This document shows, piece after piece, positions 1-5,899 of a stretch of DNA of 10,349 bases. The translations under genes were made by a program, and so were the position numbers. Numbering within the stretch: position 1 is the first letter of the stretch; each line of letters opens with the position of its first letter. The notes beneath the pieces are model-generated. The model made no database searches. It saw nothing but the letters and a program-made list of their open reading frames with translations, and was not told the origin of the DNA. Source of the stretch: Pseudomonadota bacterium (lineage in GTDB: Bacteria; Pseudomonadota; Alphaproteobacteria; Rhizobiales; Hyphomicrobiaceae); assembly GCA_023392135.1 (NCBI GenBank), contig JAEVZQ010000428.1, positions 1-10,349 of the forward strand, read 5' to 3'.

Positions 1-32
1 GCCGGGAAGGACGGCCAGCAGCGTCGCAGAGC

Positions 33-344
33 TCAACCGGAAATGGTGCACGGCTCGCGGGTTGGCATCCACGACGTGTTGTTCAGGTACAGCTCGCAGC
101 GGGCGAGCACGGTGCCGAGGTGCGTGCGCATGCACACCATTTCGCCCAGCTGGTAGGTCCGGCCAGCATAGCGGCAGCGGCAAGGGATTGGCCGGCCGGT
201 CAAGCCATCGATGACCTGTCCTGGCGTGATTCTCGGGTCGGGGGGTGCTTGCTTGGCTGGGTCGGCGCTGGCCGAGCCCGAGAGGGCAGCCGCCGCGATG
301 GCGACAGCCGCAAGCCAAGCGAACGGAGCATCCCTCCACGTCAC
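33..344 (-). CDS. Small secreted cysteine-containing protein, function unknown
   Basis: Encodes 103 residues. Residues 8-27 form an alanine-rich hydrophobic signal peptide with a plausible signal peptidase I site at ASA|D (27/28), so the product is probably periplasmic. The mature part has five cysteines (55, 57, 71, 83, 99), including a CRC pair and a C-terminal segment LARCELYLNNTSW. Disulfides are likely, and the odd number leaves one cysteine free. The start is a GTG with only a weak ribosome site (GATGGG). An in-frame stop lies just upstream and there is no ATG alternative near it. It lies 35 bp downstream of the EamA transporter gene in the same direction, so co-transcription is likely. 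I recognise the type as a conserved small protein of alphaproteobacteria but know no function. The signal peptide and conserved-looking core argue for a real gene. Confidence 0.7.
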   Translation of the reverse strand: MTWRDAPFAWLAAVAIAAAALSGSASADPAKQAPPDPRITPGQVIDGLTGRPIPCRCRYAGRTYQLGEMVCMRTHLGTVLARCELYLNNTSWMPTREPCTISG

Positions 345-379
345 CCCATCGGGGAAGACTATCAGTCACTGATCAGCAT

Positions 380-1267
380 TCAAAGCATCTTGGTGCGACG
401 GCTCTCCAGCAGTGGGCCGATCTGAACCATAATCGTGGCGGAGAACATCAGCGCGGCGCCGATCCAGCCAATGGGTGCCAGCCATTCCCCGGCCAGCAGA
501 ACACCTGCCGCCGCGGCAAACAGCGTTTCCATGCTCATCAGAATGGAAGCCTCACCCGGCGGTGTGTCTTTGAGCGCGATCGCCAGGAGCGTGAAGGTGA
601 GGGCACTGGACAGAACACCGACATAGGCGACGGCCGGCAAGGCATTATACAACCCCTCCAGGGTATTGTGCTCGATCGCCAGCGTCAGGATACCCCCGCC
701 GAAGGCGACGAAGGCGAACTGCATGGCCGTGTAGGCGACGGGCCTGCCGTAGATGGTCGCGCGGCTGGTAATCAGCATGTGGATCGCCCAGAGCACGGCG
801 GACGCGGCTATCAGCCCATCCCCGGTCGAGAAGCCCCCGACCGTACCGCCGCCGAGTAGCCAGACGCCCGAGAAGGCGAAGGCGACTGCGGGCCAGACGT
901 AAACTGCCGGCCGCTGGCTGAACACGGCCCAGGCTATGAGCGGCGTTGCAACGACATAGAGGCCCGTCAGAAAGCCCGCGTTCGTCACCGTGGCATCGAT
1001 GATCCCGATCTGCTGCAGGCTCGCCCCCGCCAGGAACGCAATGCCACCCGCCACGCCGATGTGAACGAGGCCGCTCGACCAGGGGATCGCGGCGCGCCGC
1101 GCCTCGAACAGGGCGAGCGGGGTCAGGCAGACGGCCGCGATCAGACCGCGCGCGGCAATGAACAGGAACGGGCCGATATGCTCCATGGCCGCCTTCTGGA
1201 AATAGAATGCGACACCCCAGACGGCGGCGGCGAGAAGCAGGAGGAGATCGGCTTTGAGGCGGCGCAT
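380..1267 (-). CDS. EamA/DMT-superfamily transporter (10 TM)
   Basis: Encodes 295 residues from ATG at 1267, the usual length for the EamA (DUF6) drug/metabolite transporter family, inner-membrane exporters of amino acids, metabolites or drugs. About ten hydrophobic helices are arranged as two EamA repeats (roughly 5-135 and 150-285). The first opens with LLLLLAAAVWGVAFYFQKAA. The second carries the typical segment SMETLFAAAAGVLLAGE near the C terminus, with the family's conserved glutamates. The frame stays open upstream to a TTG at 1360, but those 31 residues are polar, Arg-rich and unlike the family, so ATG 1267 is preferred. There is no good Shine-Dalgarno before this ATG; the nearby promoter suggests a very short leader. 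It is divergent from the DUF486 gene. The substrate cannot be deduced. Confidence 0.9.
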   Translation of the reverse strand: MRRLKADLLLLLAAAVWGVAFYFQKAAMEHIGPFLFIAARGLIAAVCLTPLALFEARRAAIPWSSGLVHIGVAGGIAFLAGASLQQIGIIDATVTNAGFLTGLYVVATPLIAWAVFSQRPAVYVWPAVAFAFSGVWLLGGGTVGGFSTGDGLIAASAVLWAIHMLITSRATIYGRPVAYTAMQFAFVAFGGGILTLAIEHNTLEGLYNALPAVAYVGVLSSALTFTLLAIALKDTPPGEASILMSMETLFAAAAGVLLAGEWLAPIGWIGAALMFSATIMVQIGPLLESRRTKML

Positions 1268-1276
1268 GAGGGCGAG

Positions 1277-1305
1277 GTCATAGTTGGCCGCTGAACGCGG
1301 TGCAA
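1277..1305 (-). promoter_or_regulatory. Candidate sigma-70 promoter of the EamA gene, nearly leaderless
   Basis: On the minus strand TTGCAC (1305-1300) and TATGAC (1282-1277) are separated by 17 bp, a fair match to the housekeeping -35/-10 pattern. Transcription would begin around 1270, only a few bases before the ATG at 1267, which also lacks a Shine-Dalgarno sequence. Predicted by eye only. Confidence 0.4.
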
Positions 1306-1320
1306 TGAGATTAAGTCGCA

Positions 1321-1377
1321 GCGCAGAACGGTGCCGGTCGCATAACGTCGCGCTGGACAAGTTCTGCGCCGCACCGT
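1321..1377. repeat. 9-bp inverted repeat in divergent transporter promoter region
   Basis: GCGCAGAAC (1321-1329) and its exact reverse complement GTTCTGCGC (1361-1369) are separated by 31 bp. A second complementary pair, ACGGTGC (1328-1334) and GCACCGT (1371-1377), overlaps the first in crossed order. The structure sits between the EamA start (1267) and the DUF486 start (1403). It could be paired regulator half-sites or an RNA fold in the DUF486 leader. A weak plus-strand promoter (TGGACA 1354-1359, 17 bp, TACTGG 1377-1382) overlaps the right arm. Function is inferred from position only. Confidence 0.4.
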
Positions 1378-1402
1378 ACTGGCTTGCGGCTTCTCCGCCA
1401 GG

Positions 1403-1780
1403 ATGTCACTGTCCATGCCCGCCGCCGGCTCTCCGTCGTGGCCACACATTGCGCCGCTCATATTGCTGATTGTCTCGAACGTCTTCATGACGATCGCCTG
1501 GTATGGTCACCTCAAGTTCAAGACCGCACCCTTGCTCGTCGTGATCGTCGGCTCCTGGGCGATTGCATTCGTGGAATACTGCCTCGCCGTGCCGGCAAAC
1601 CGGATCGGGCATGCGGTTTATTCGGCGGCGGAGCTGAAAACGATGCAGGAGGTTATTACGCTCGTGATCTTCGCCGGCTTTTCCGTGCTCTACCTGGGTG
1701 AACCACTGACGTGGCGGCATGCGGCGGGCTTTGCACTGATTGCGCTCGGAGCCGGTTTCGTCTTCTCCGGGCGAGCCTGA
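1403..1780 (+). CDS. DMT-superfamily protein, DUF486 family (4 TM)
   Basis: Encodes 125 residues, close to the 110-120 typical of the DUF486 family, small four-helix membrane proteins related to small multidrug resistance/DMT transporters. Family hallmarks are all present: VFMTIAWYGHLKFK in the first helix region, SWAIAFVEYCLAVPANRIG in the centre, then LKTMQEVITLVIFAGFSVLYL and a glycine-rich last helix. Likely an inner-membrane homodimer; the substrate of the family is not established. The start is uncertain. ATG 1403 follows a poor ribosome site, while ATG 1415 has AGGATG about 10 bases upstream and gives a more family-like N terminus (121 residues). The stop is 4 bp before the GTG of the TSUP permease, so the two form an operon. 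Confidence 0.88.
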   Translation: MSLSMPAAGSPSWPHIAPLILLIVSNVFMTIAWYGHLKFKTAPLLVVIVGSWAIAFVEYCLAVPANRIGHAVYSAAELKTMQEVITLVIFAGFSVLYLGEPLTWRHAAGFALIALGAGFVFSGRA

Positions 1781-1784
1781 GGGC

Positions 1785-2540
1785 GTGCCGGAGCTATCCG
1801 CGATCGCCCTGCTGACCGCGGCTGCTTTCGCGGGCGCTTTCGTCCAGGCGGCGGTGGGTTTCGGTTTTGCTCTGATCGCTGCGCCCATCTTTCTCACCGC
1901 CATGGAATCGGGCGCTGCGATGCAGGTTCTGGTTGCCATCCATGTCGTGCAGAGCGCGATCCTGGTGCCGGGGCTCTGGCGCTCGGCGCCGAAGAAGCTG
2001 CTTCATCCCATGCTGATTGGGAGTCTGGCCGGGGTCCCGCTGGGGCTCGCGATCTTCGTTGCTCTCGATCTCAACGCGCTGAAGCTGGCCGTCGGAATCG
2101 TGATGCTGGTCTTCACCGCGCTGCTGGTCGCGCGCGACCGGAGCTGGCTCAGCCGGCTATTCGCTTCAGGTGGGCCGCCGAACCGGGCTGCAGCGGCAGG
2201 CGTCGGCGCCTCGGCCGGGGCGTTGACCTCCGTTCTGGTCATGCCGGGGCCGCCGCTCATTCTCTATGTGGCCGCGCGGCGGATCGGGAAAGAGGAGAGC
2301 CGGGCGCTGTCGCTCACGTTCTTCGCGTACTGCTACGTCACCGTGACCCTTCTTCACGCGGCGTGGACGGGAATGAGCTCCGAAACGTGGGCTCTGGCCG
2401 GGGCATTATCGCCCGTGGTGGTCGTTGGAACGCTGCTTGGGGCCAAGCTTGCGCGCCGGCTCAGCGAAGCCTGGTTCCAGACGGCCGTGCTGGCAGTCTC
2501 GTTCCTCTCCGGGGCGTGGGCGGTCTGGAGCTCGCTCTGA
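1785..2540 (+). CDS. TSUP-family permease (TauE/SafE type)
   Basis: Encodes 251 residues from GTG 1785, the normal size of the TauE/SafE (TSUP) family: 7-8 helix inner-membrane permeases implicated in export of sulfite, sulfoacetate and other organosulfur or organic anions. The two half-repeats are visible: GAFVQAAVGFGFALIAAP near the N terminus, and GASAGALTSVLVMPGPPLIL in the middle with the family's GPP-containing motif. The frame is open further upstream to TTG 1740, but that part overlaps the DUF486 gene and reads as polar sequence, so GTG 1785 is chosen. A GAGGG lies immediately before it at a spacing too short to be ideal, so translation may be coupled to the upstream stop at 1778-1780. 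Substrate unknown; no sulfur-metabolism gene is in view. It converges with the minus-strand small gene ending at 2563. Confidence 0.88.
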   Translation: MPELSAIALLTAAAFAGAFVQAAVGFGFALIAAPIFLTAMESGAAMQVLVAIHVVQSAILVPGLWRSAPKKLLHPMLIGSLAGVPLGLAIFVALDLNALKLAVGIVMLVFTALLVARDRSWLSRLFASGGPPNRAAAAGVGASAGALTSVLVMPGPPLILYVAARRIGKEESRALSLTFFAYCYVTVTLLHAAWTGMSSETWALAGALSPVVVVGTLLGAKLARRLSEAWFQTAVLAVSFLSGAWAVWSSL

Positions 2541-2562
2541 TGCGCGAGCCGATCTTGATCCG

Positions 2563-2742
2563 CTAAAGCCCGCGAACGAGATTGCCGACCATCAGAACCA
2601 TGTAGGCCGTGATCGCCAGCCAGTATTCCTGGTGGGGAAGGTAGCGGGGGACGTGCAGGAAGCCGAGCTTCGTCGCCACCGCGAGCAGTGCCAGCACCAG
2701 CGAGATCAGAAAAACCGCGATTGTCGGCGGATTAAGACGCAT
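2563..2742 (-). CDS. 59-residue small membrane protein, conserved type
   Basis: A short gene of 60 codons including TAG. It begins MRLNPPTIAVFLISLVLALL and ends in an LMVGNLVRGL segment. There are two hydrophobic stretches (residues 7-27 and 41-56) joined by KLGFLHVPRYLPHQEYW, which is rich in aromatic and charged residues as in real loops. A strong ribosome site (AAGGGGGG) lies 6-7 bases before the ATG. It starts 34 bp after the stop of the 167-residue protein gene in the same direction, indicating an operon. I recognise this as a type of small conserved protein in Hyphomicrobiales genomes with no assigned function. Evidence for coding: the good ribosome site, membrane-protein composition, and lack of any competing gene in this interval. 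Probably an inner-membrane hairpin protein. Confidence 0.75.
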   Translation of the reverse strand: MRLNPPTIAVFLISLVLALLAVATKLGFLHVPRYLPHQEYWLAITAYMVLMVGNLVRGL

Positions 2743-2776
2743 GGCAAGCCCCCCTTCAAGGCGTCAGCACACCTCC

Positions 2777-3280
2777 TTACAGTGTGCGATGCGGCTCGCC
2801 AATGCCCATCGGATTAAGCTCGTCGGCCTCGATGATGAAGCGGACGAAGCGGGGCTGCCCTGGCCCGGTCTCCCGTGTGGTCACCAGCAGGAAGCGCGGA
2901 CCGGGCTTGTTCTCCACCTTTGTCAGGCTTGGGCCGATCTCGCGGATATCGACGACCTCCAGCGTCCTGCGGCCATTGCGCCCGGAGATGTCGATGCGGT
3001 CTCCGACCTGAACGGGCTTCGACAGTCCCAGTGGAAGCTCGTCATCCAGGCGGCTGAGCAGGAAATTCGGGCTGTCCGCCAGGGCCTGCTGTCGGTGGAT
3101 ATTCGGGGAAGCATCAGGTGCTTGCGCCGGCGGAGGCGCCTGTGCGAGGGCTGCTTCGACGCTTCGGCCGAGGATCGCGTCGGGGCGGAAGACCGTCCAG
3201 GCAAGCACGCCCACGGCGGTACACGTGCTCGCGAGCGCAATGAGCGGTAAGCCTGCGATGATCTTGCGACCGTTGACCAT
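2777..3280 (-). CDS. Membrane-anchored periplasmic protein, function unknown
   Basis: Encodes 167 residues from ATG 3280, with a ribosome site (GGAG) 7 bases upstream. Residues 7-31 form a single hydrophobic signal-anchor after a short basic N terminus (VNGRK). Residues 46-59 are an Ala/Pro/Gln linker (AQAPPPAQAPDASP). Residues 85-167 form a compact, beta-rich-looking domain containing VQVGDRIDISGRNG, TLEVVDIREIG and RFVRFIIEADELN. This suggests a protein anchored in the inner membrane with a periplasmic domain. The frame is open 43 codons further upstream, but the extra sequence is Arg/Gly-rich and unconvincing. I do not recognise a named family. Downstream and probably co-transcribed is the 59-residue membrane protein, so the two may act together in the envelope; that is inference from position alone. 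Confidence 0.72.
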   Translation of the reverse strand: MVNGRKIIAGLPLIALASTCTAVGVLAWTVFRPDAILGRSVEAALAQAPPPAQAPDASPNIHRQQALADSPNFLLSRLDDELPLGLSKPVQVGDRIDISGRNGRRTLEVVDIREIGPSLTKVENKPGPRFLLVTTRETGPGQPRFVRFIIEADELNPMGIGEPHRTL

Positions 3281-3315
3281 GTTCCGTCTCCAAGCTCCGT
3301 CGCTCGAAGTGTCAT

Positions 3316-3321
3316 ATATAG
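3316..3321 (-). promoter_or_regulatory. Candidate -10 element for the 3280-2563 gene pair
   Basis: The minus strand reads CTATAT (3321-3316), the preferred alphaproteobacterial -10 hexamer, in an AT-rich patch that stands out in this GC-rich spacer. It would place the transcription start near 3309, about 29 bases before the ATG at 3280. No convincing -35 lies 16-18 bp upstream, so activator dependence or a chance match is possible. Confidence 0.4.
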
Positions 3322-3438
3322 GTCCGCCGGCTGGCTGTGCGAGCCCCGGACGGCCTGCGATTCTGTCCCCGATCTTAGCCCTATCTCTGAACCGCCTGTT
3401 GGCCGGCAATATGGCCGCGGCGGGACCCGGGCAGACCC

Positions 3439-3460
3439 CTATTGTTCAGAACGCCAATAG
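3439..3460. promoter_or_regulatory. Operator-like dyad CTATTG-N10-CAATAG
   Basis: Perfect 6-bp inverted arms CTATTG (3439-3444) and CAATAG (3455-3460) have centres 16 bp apart (arm starts 16 bp), a little over one and a half helical turns. The dyad lies in the 260-bp spacer between the divergent 167-residue protein gene and the hydroxylase gene, just upstream of the candidate hydroxylase promoter. That is where an activator or dual regulator would bind. No regulator gene is adjacent, so the cognate protein is unknown. Confidence 0.4.
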
Positions 3461-3473
3461 AGCGGGTTCGGAT

Positions 3474-3503
3474 TTGCTGCATGTGTGCGTTTTTCGGCTA
3501 TCG
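3474..3503 (+). promoter_or_regulatory. Candidate promoter of the hydroxylase gene
   Basis: TTGCTG (3474-3479) and CTATCG (3498-3503) are separated by 18 bp. Start of transcription would be near 3510, leaving a leader of about 30 bases that includes the strong AGGAGGA ribosome site at 3529-3535. Moderate match only. Confidence 0.35.
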
Positions 3504-3540
3504 TAGCCGGGCAGCAACATAACGACGCAGGAGGACACCC

Positions 3541-4341
3541 ATGAAGCTCACGCCAGAGCAGCTGAAGCAGTTTGAGGATGAGGGCTGGTTTTTCCTCCCC
3601 GACTGTTTCTCGGAGGAAGAGGTCTCGGTGCTCCGTCGCGAGGCTGAGCAGATCTTCAACCAGAGCCGGCAGGAGATCTGGCGCGAGAAGTCCGGCGCAC
3701 CCCGCACGGCGTTCGCTGCCCACACCTATAACGAGGCTTTCGGCATCCTCGCCCGCCATTCGCGTCTTGTGGAGCCCGTGGAGCAGGTGTTCGGCGAGAA
3801 GCTATACATGCACCAGTTCAAGGTGAACGCGAAGGCCAAGTTCGACGGTGATGTCTGGCAGTGGCATCAGGACTACGGCACGTGGGCGCGCGATGACGGC
3901 ATGCCCGAGCCGCGGGCCATGAACATCTCCGTGTTTCTCGACGAGGTGTTCACCTTCAACGGACCGCTGATGCTCATTCCGAGAAGCCACAGGCACGGCG
4001 TGCTCGAAGCGGGGCATGACAAGGCGACCACTAGCTACCCGCTATGGACGCTGGACCACGAAACCGTGGAGCGTCTCTGCAACGAAGGCGGCCTTGTGGT
4101 GCCGACCGGCAAGCCGGGCGGCGTGCTCATGTTCCACGGCAATCTGGTGCACGGCTCTGCCGGGAATATCACGCCGTTCTCGCGCAAGATCGTTTACCTG
4201 ACGCTCTGCGCCGTCTCGAACCACATCCGCAAGCCGACCCGGCCCGATTGGATCGCGCACCGCGATTTCACCCCTATCGAGACCTGCGCGGATAACGCAC
4301 TTCTGACCTATGCGCGGCAGTACCAGCAGGCGGCGGAGTAG
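3541..4341 (+). CDS. Fe(II)/2-oxoglutarate-dependent hydroxylase, PhyH superfamily (EctD / proline-hydroxylase-like)
   Basis: Encodes 266 residues with an excellent ribosome site. A cytoplasmic oxygenase that would couple hydroxylation of a small substrate to oxidation of 2-oxoglutarate to succinate. The iron triad is intact: H109 and D111 in WQWHQDYGTW, and H204 in HGNLVHGSAGN. R215, eleven residues after H204, fits the 2-oxoglutarate-binding arginine, the same spacing as in ectoine hydroxylase. YMHQFKVNAK (89-98) and NGPLMLIPRSH (140-150) are typical of the EctD clade and also resemble bacterial trans-4-proline hydroxylase. EctD itself is about 300 residues and usually sits with ectABC, which are absent here, so I do not name it ectD. 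Candidate substrates are free proline, ectoine or a related small metabolite. The gene appears monocistronic. Confidence 0.88.
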   Translation: MKLTPEQLKQFEDEGWFFLPDCFSEEEVSVLRREAEQIFNQSRQEIWREKSGAPRTAFAAHTYNEAFGILARHSRLVEPVEQVFGEKLYMHQFKVNAKAKFDGDVWQWHQDYGTWARDDGMPEPRAMNISVFLDEVFTFNGPLMLIPRSHRHGVLEAGHDKATTSYPLWTLDHETVERLCNEGGLVVPTGKPGGVLMFHGNLVHGSAGNITPFSRKIVYLTLCAVSNHIRKPTRPDWIAHRDFTPIETCADNALLTYARQYQQAAE

Positions 4342-4366
4342 CCTCCTCGCCTCGCTCCGATGTCGC

Positions 4367-4412
4367 ACCCCGGACAGCACCCTGTCACAAGCGCTGATCC
4401 GGGGACCCCGGG
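4367..4412. terminator. GC-rich hairpin cluster between convergent genes
   Basis: CCCCGGA (4368-4374) can pair with TCCGGGG (4398-4404). Inside, GACAG/CTGTC (4373-4377 and 4382-4386) can form an alternative 4-base-loop hairpin, and CCGGG (4399-4403) can also pair with CCCGG just downstream (4407-4411). It fills the 88-bp gap between the converging hydroxylase and antiporter stops and could end transcription from either side. No T-run follows on either strand, so a classic intrinsic terminator is not proven. Confidence 0.3.
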
Positions 4413-4429
4413 AGAGCGTCGCCGAACGG

Positions 4430-5710
4430 CTATAAGGTGGGCAGCAGCAAGAACATTGCTGCGGCGACCAGCGTCGGCCCGATGGCGGCGGCCAGCAGGC
4501 CCAGCGGTTTGATGGCACCGTCGTCGAAGCTCCCTTTGAGGATCGCGAAGCCGGCCGGGTTCGGCGCGTTGGCGATGACGGTGAGGCCACCGCCCGTCAC
4601 TGCGCCGGCGACGAGCGCGTACTTGAAGTCATCCGTGACGCCTTCGACCAGCGACCCGAGGTAGGTCAGCGCCGCGTTGTCGGTGATGGCTGTCAGGGCT
4701 GTGGCGCCCCAGTAGAGCACTGACGGCGACATGCCACTCAGCGTCGGCTGCAGCCACCACTTCTGCAATCCTCCCAGCACGATCAGACCGGCGAGGAAGA
4801 AGGCCACCATCAGCCCTTCGCGGATGAGCAGCCGCGATTGATACTTCTTGTACGCTTCGGTGAAGCCGAGGAAGAACAGGAAGAAGGCGCCGAATACGAG
4901 CGGATGATGATTGAACACCACCACACCCGCCAGGAACACCAGGTGCACCGCGATCACCCAGACCGGCACATCCAGCCGCGAAAGGCCCGCGGACATCGTC
5001 TGAACGCTCTTGAGGTGCCTCCGGAACAGGTAGGTCACGGCAATCGCGTTGATGAAGACGGCCATTGCCGCCTTCCAGCCGAAGTGCAGCATCATGAAGG
5101 ACATGTCCCAGCCCCAGGTGCCCGCGACCATTAGTACGGGCGGCGCCGCGAAGGGCGTCAGAACGCCTCCGATGGAGACATTGACGAACAGGACCCCGAG
5201 GGTACCGTACTTGAACGCGTTGGGCGCGTTCTTGTTGATGAAACGCTCACGCAACAGCAGCGCCGAAAGCGTCATCGCGGCGGGCTCGGTAATGAAAGAG
5301 CCGAGCAGGGGGCCGATCGACAGCACGGTGAAATAGTATGCGGCTGGCGCTGAGAGAGGCAGAAGCCGCGAGATCCAGATCAGCAGAGCGCCAGCCAGAT
5401 CGATGATGGGCCGGCTGGCGGCGATCACCATGATGACGAAGACGAAAGCCGGCTCGGTGAAATTGCGGCTTTCGAGATAGTGCATCGACGGCTCGGTGCC
5501 GAGCTGAAGGGCTATCAGCACCAGGAGCACCATGGCCCAGAAGCCGAATACCGCCTCCACTTCTCCGAGCAGGTGCCACAGTCCGGAATGTGCGGGCTGT
5601 ACCTTCGCCAGTCGCTCGAAGTAGGCTGTCGAGAACGTGTGCACCACGGCCAACGCAAACAGCGCCGCGGCCAGGATCTCGACGGAGTGTGGAAGCATCA
5701 ATTCAGACAT
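4430..5710 (-). CDS. Putative Na+/H+ antiporter family membrane protein
   Basis: Encodes 426 residues with about 11-12 hydrophobic helices. It matches what I know of the bacterial 'putative Na+/H+ antiporter' family (Na_H_antiport_3 type, ion-transporter superfamily), which would exchange sodium for protons across the inner membrane. Two halves each carry a broken-helix-like motif. In the first half are TEPAAM (141-146) and NVSIGGVLTPFAAPP (177-191). In the second half are ITDNAALTYLG (342-352), with an Asp-Asn pair suited to cation binding, and NAPNPAG (381-387). The ribosome site before the ATG is poor; a second in-frame ATG is at codon 5. Stands alone between the convergent hydroxylase gene and uvrC upstream in the same direction, 189 bp away. 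Family assignment is by motif; transported ion is inferred. Confidence 0.82.
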   Translation of the reverse strand: MSELMLPHSVEILAAALFALAVVHTFSTAYFERLAKVQPAHSGLWHLLGEVEAVFGFWAMVLLVLIALQLGTEPSMHYLESRNFTEPAFVFVIMVIAASRPIIDLAGALLIWISRLLPLSAPAAYYFTVLSIGPLLGSFITEPAAMTLSALLLRERFINKNAPNAFKYGTLGVLFVNVSIGGVLTPFAAPPVLMVAGTWGWDMSFMMLHFGWKAAMAVFINAIAVTYLFRRHLKSVQTMSAGLSRLDVPVWVIAVHLVFLAGVVVFNHHPLVFGAFFLFFLGFTEAYKKYQSRLLIREGLMVAFFLAGLIVLGGLQKWWLQPTLSGMSPSVLYWGATALTAITDNAALTYLGSLVEGVTDDFKYALVAGAVTGGGLTVIANAPNPAGFAILKGSFDDGAIKPLGLLAAAIGPTLVAAAMFLLLPTL

Positions 5711-5782
5711 GCGTGGTCCCGGTCAGTTCGGCACATGCTCGCAGGCTGCTGGGGCAGTCGAGAGGGCGGGTGCGCCACCGTG

Positions 5783-5811
5783 CATCAAGGGGGAAATGAG
5801 TTCAACAGACA
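5783..5811 (-). promoter_or_regulatory. Candidate promoter of the antiporter gene
   Basis: On the minus strand TTGTCT (5811-5806) and CTTGAT (5788-5783) are 17 bp apart, within the 189-bp gap between uvrC and the antiporter gene. The leader would be about 65 bases. Fair -35, moderate -10; by eye only. Confidence 0.3.
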
Positions 5812-5831
5812 ATTGGACCCTGCCACCCCAG

Positions 5832-5863
5832 ATAAAACGCCTCAGCAGCGGGGGCGATGCTGC
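5832..5863 (-). terminator. Possible terminator after uvrC
   Basis: Reading the minus strand, GCAGC (5863-5859) pairs with GCTGC (5849-5845) around a 9-base C-rich loop. It is followed by TGAGGCGTTTTATC, which contains a short T-run (5838-5835). It lies 37 bases past the uvrC stop, in the right place for an intrinsic terminator, but the stem is only 5 bp. Confidence 0.35.
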
Positions 5864-5899
5864 AGTTCCGGGCTATAGCGACGTGTTTCGCGCGCGTGC

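Noticed and set aside
245..859. 204-codon plus-strand frame opposite the EamA gene
   Set aside because: Arg/Gln/Gly-rich, no domain, and covers the transporter's well-defined membrane helices in antisense.
1268..1360. N-terminal extension of the EamA protein to TTG 1360
   Set aside because: The added 31 residues are polar and Arg-rich, precede a normal first helix, and overlap the promoter-like elements.
3281..3409. N-terminal extension of the 167-residue protein to 3409
   Set aside because: Added sequence is Arg/Gly-rich with no good start signal, while ATG 3280 has a GGAG ribosome site and a proper signal-anchor right after it.
3225..3506. 93-codon plus-strand frame upstream of the hydroxylase
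   Set aside because: Overlaps the signal-anchor region of the minus-strand gene and the hydroxylase promoter region; no ribosome site or recognisable features.
3541..4341. Naming the hydroxylase ectD
   Set aside because: Shorter than EctD, no ectABC neighbours, and equally close motif resemblance to bacterial proline hydroxylase.
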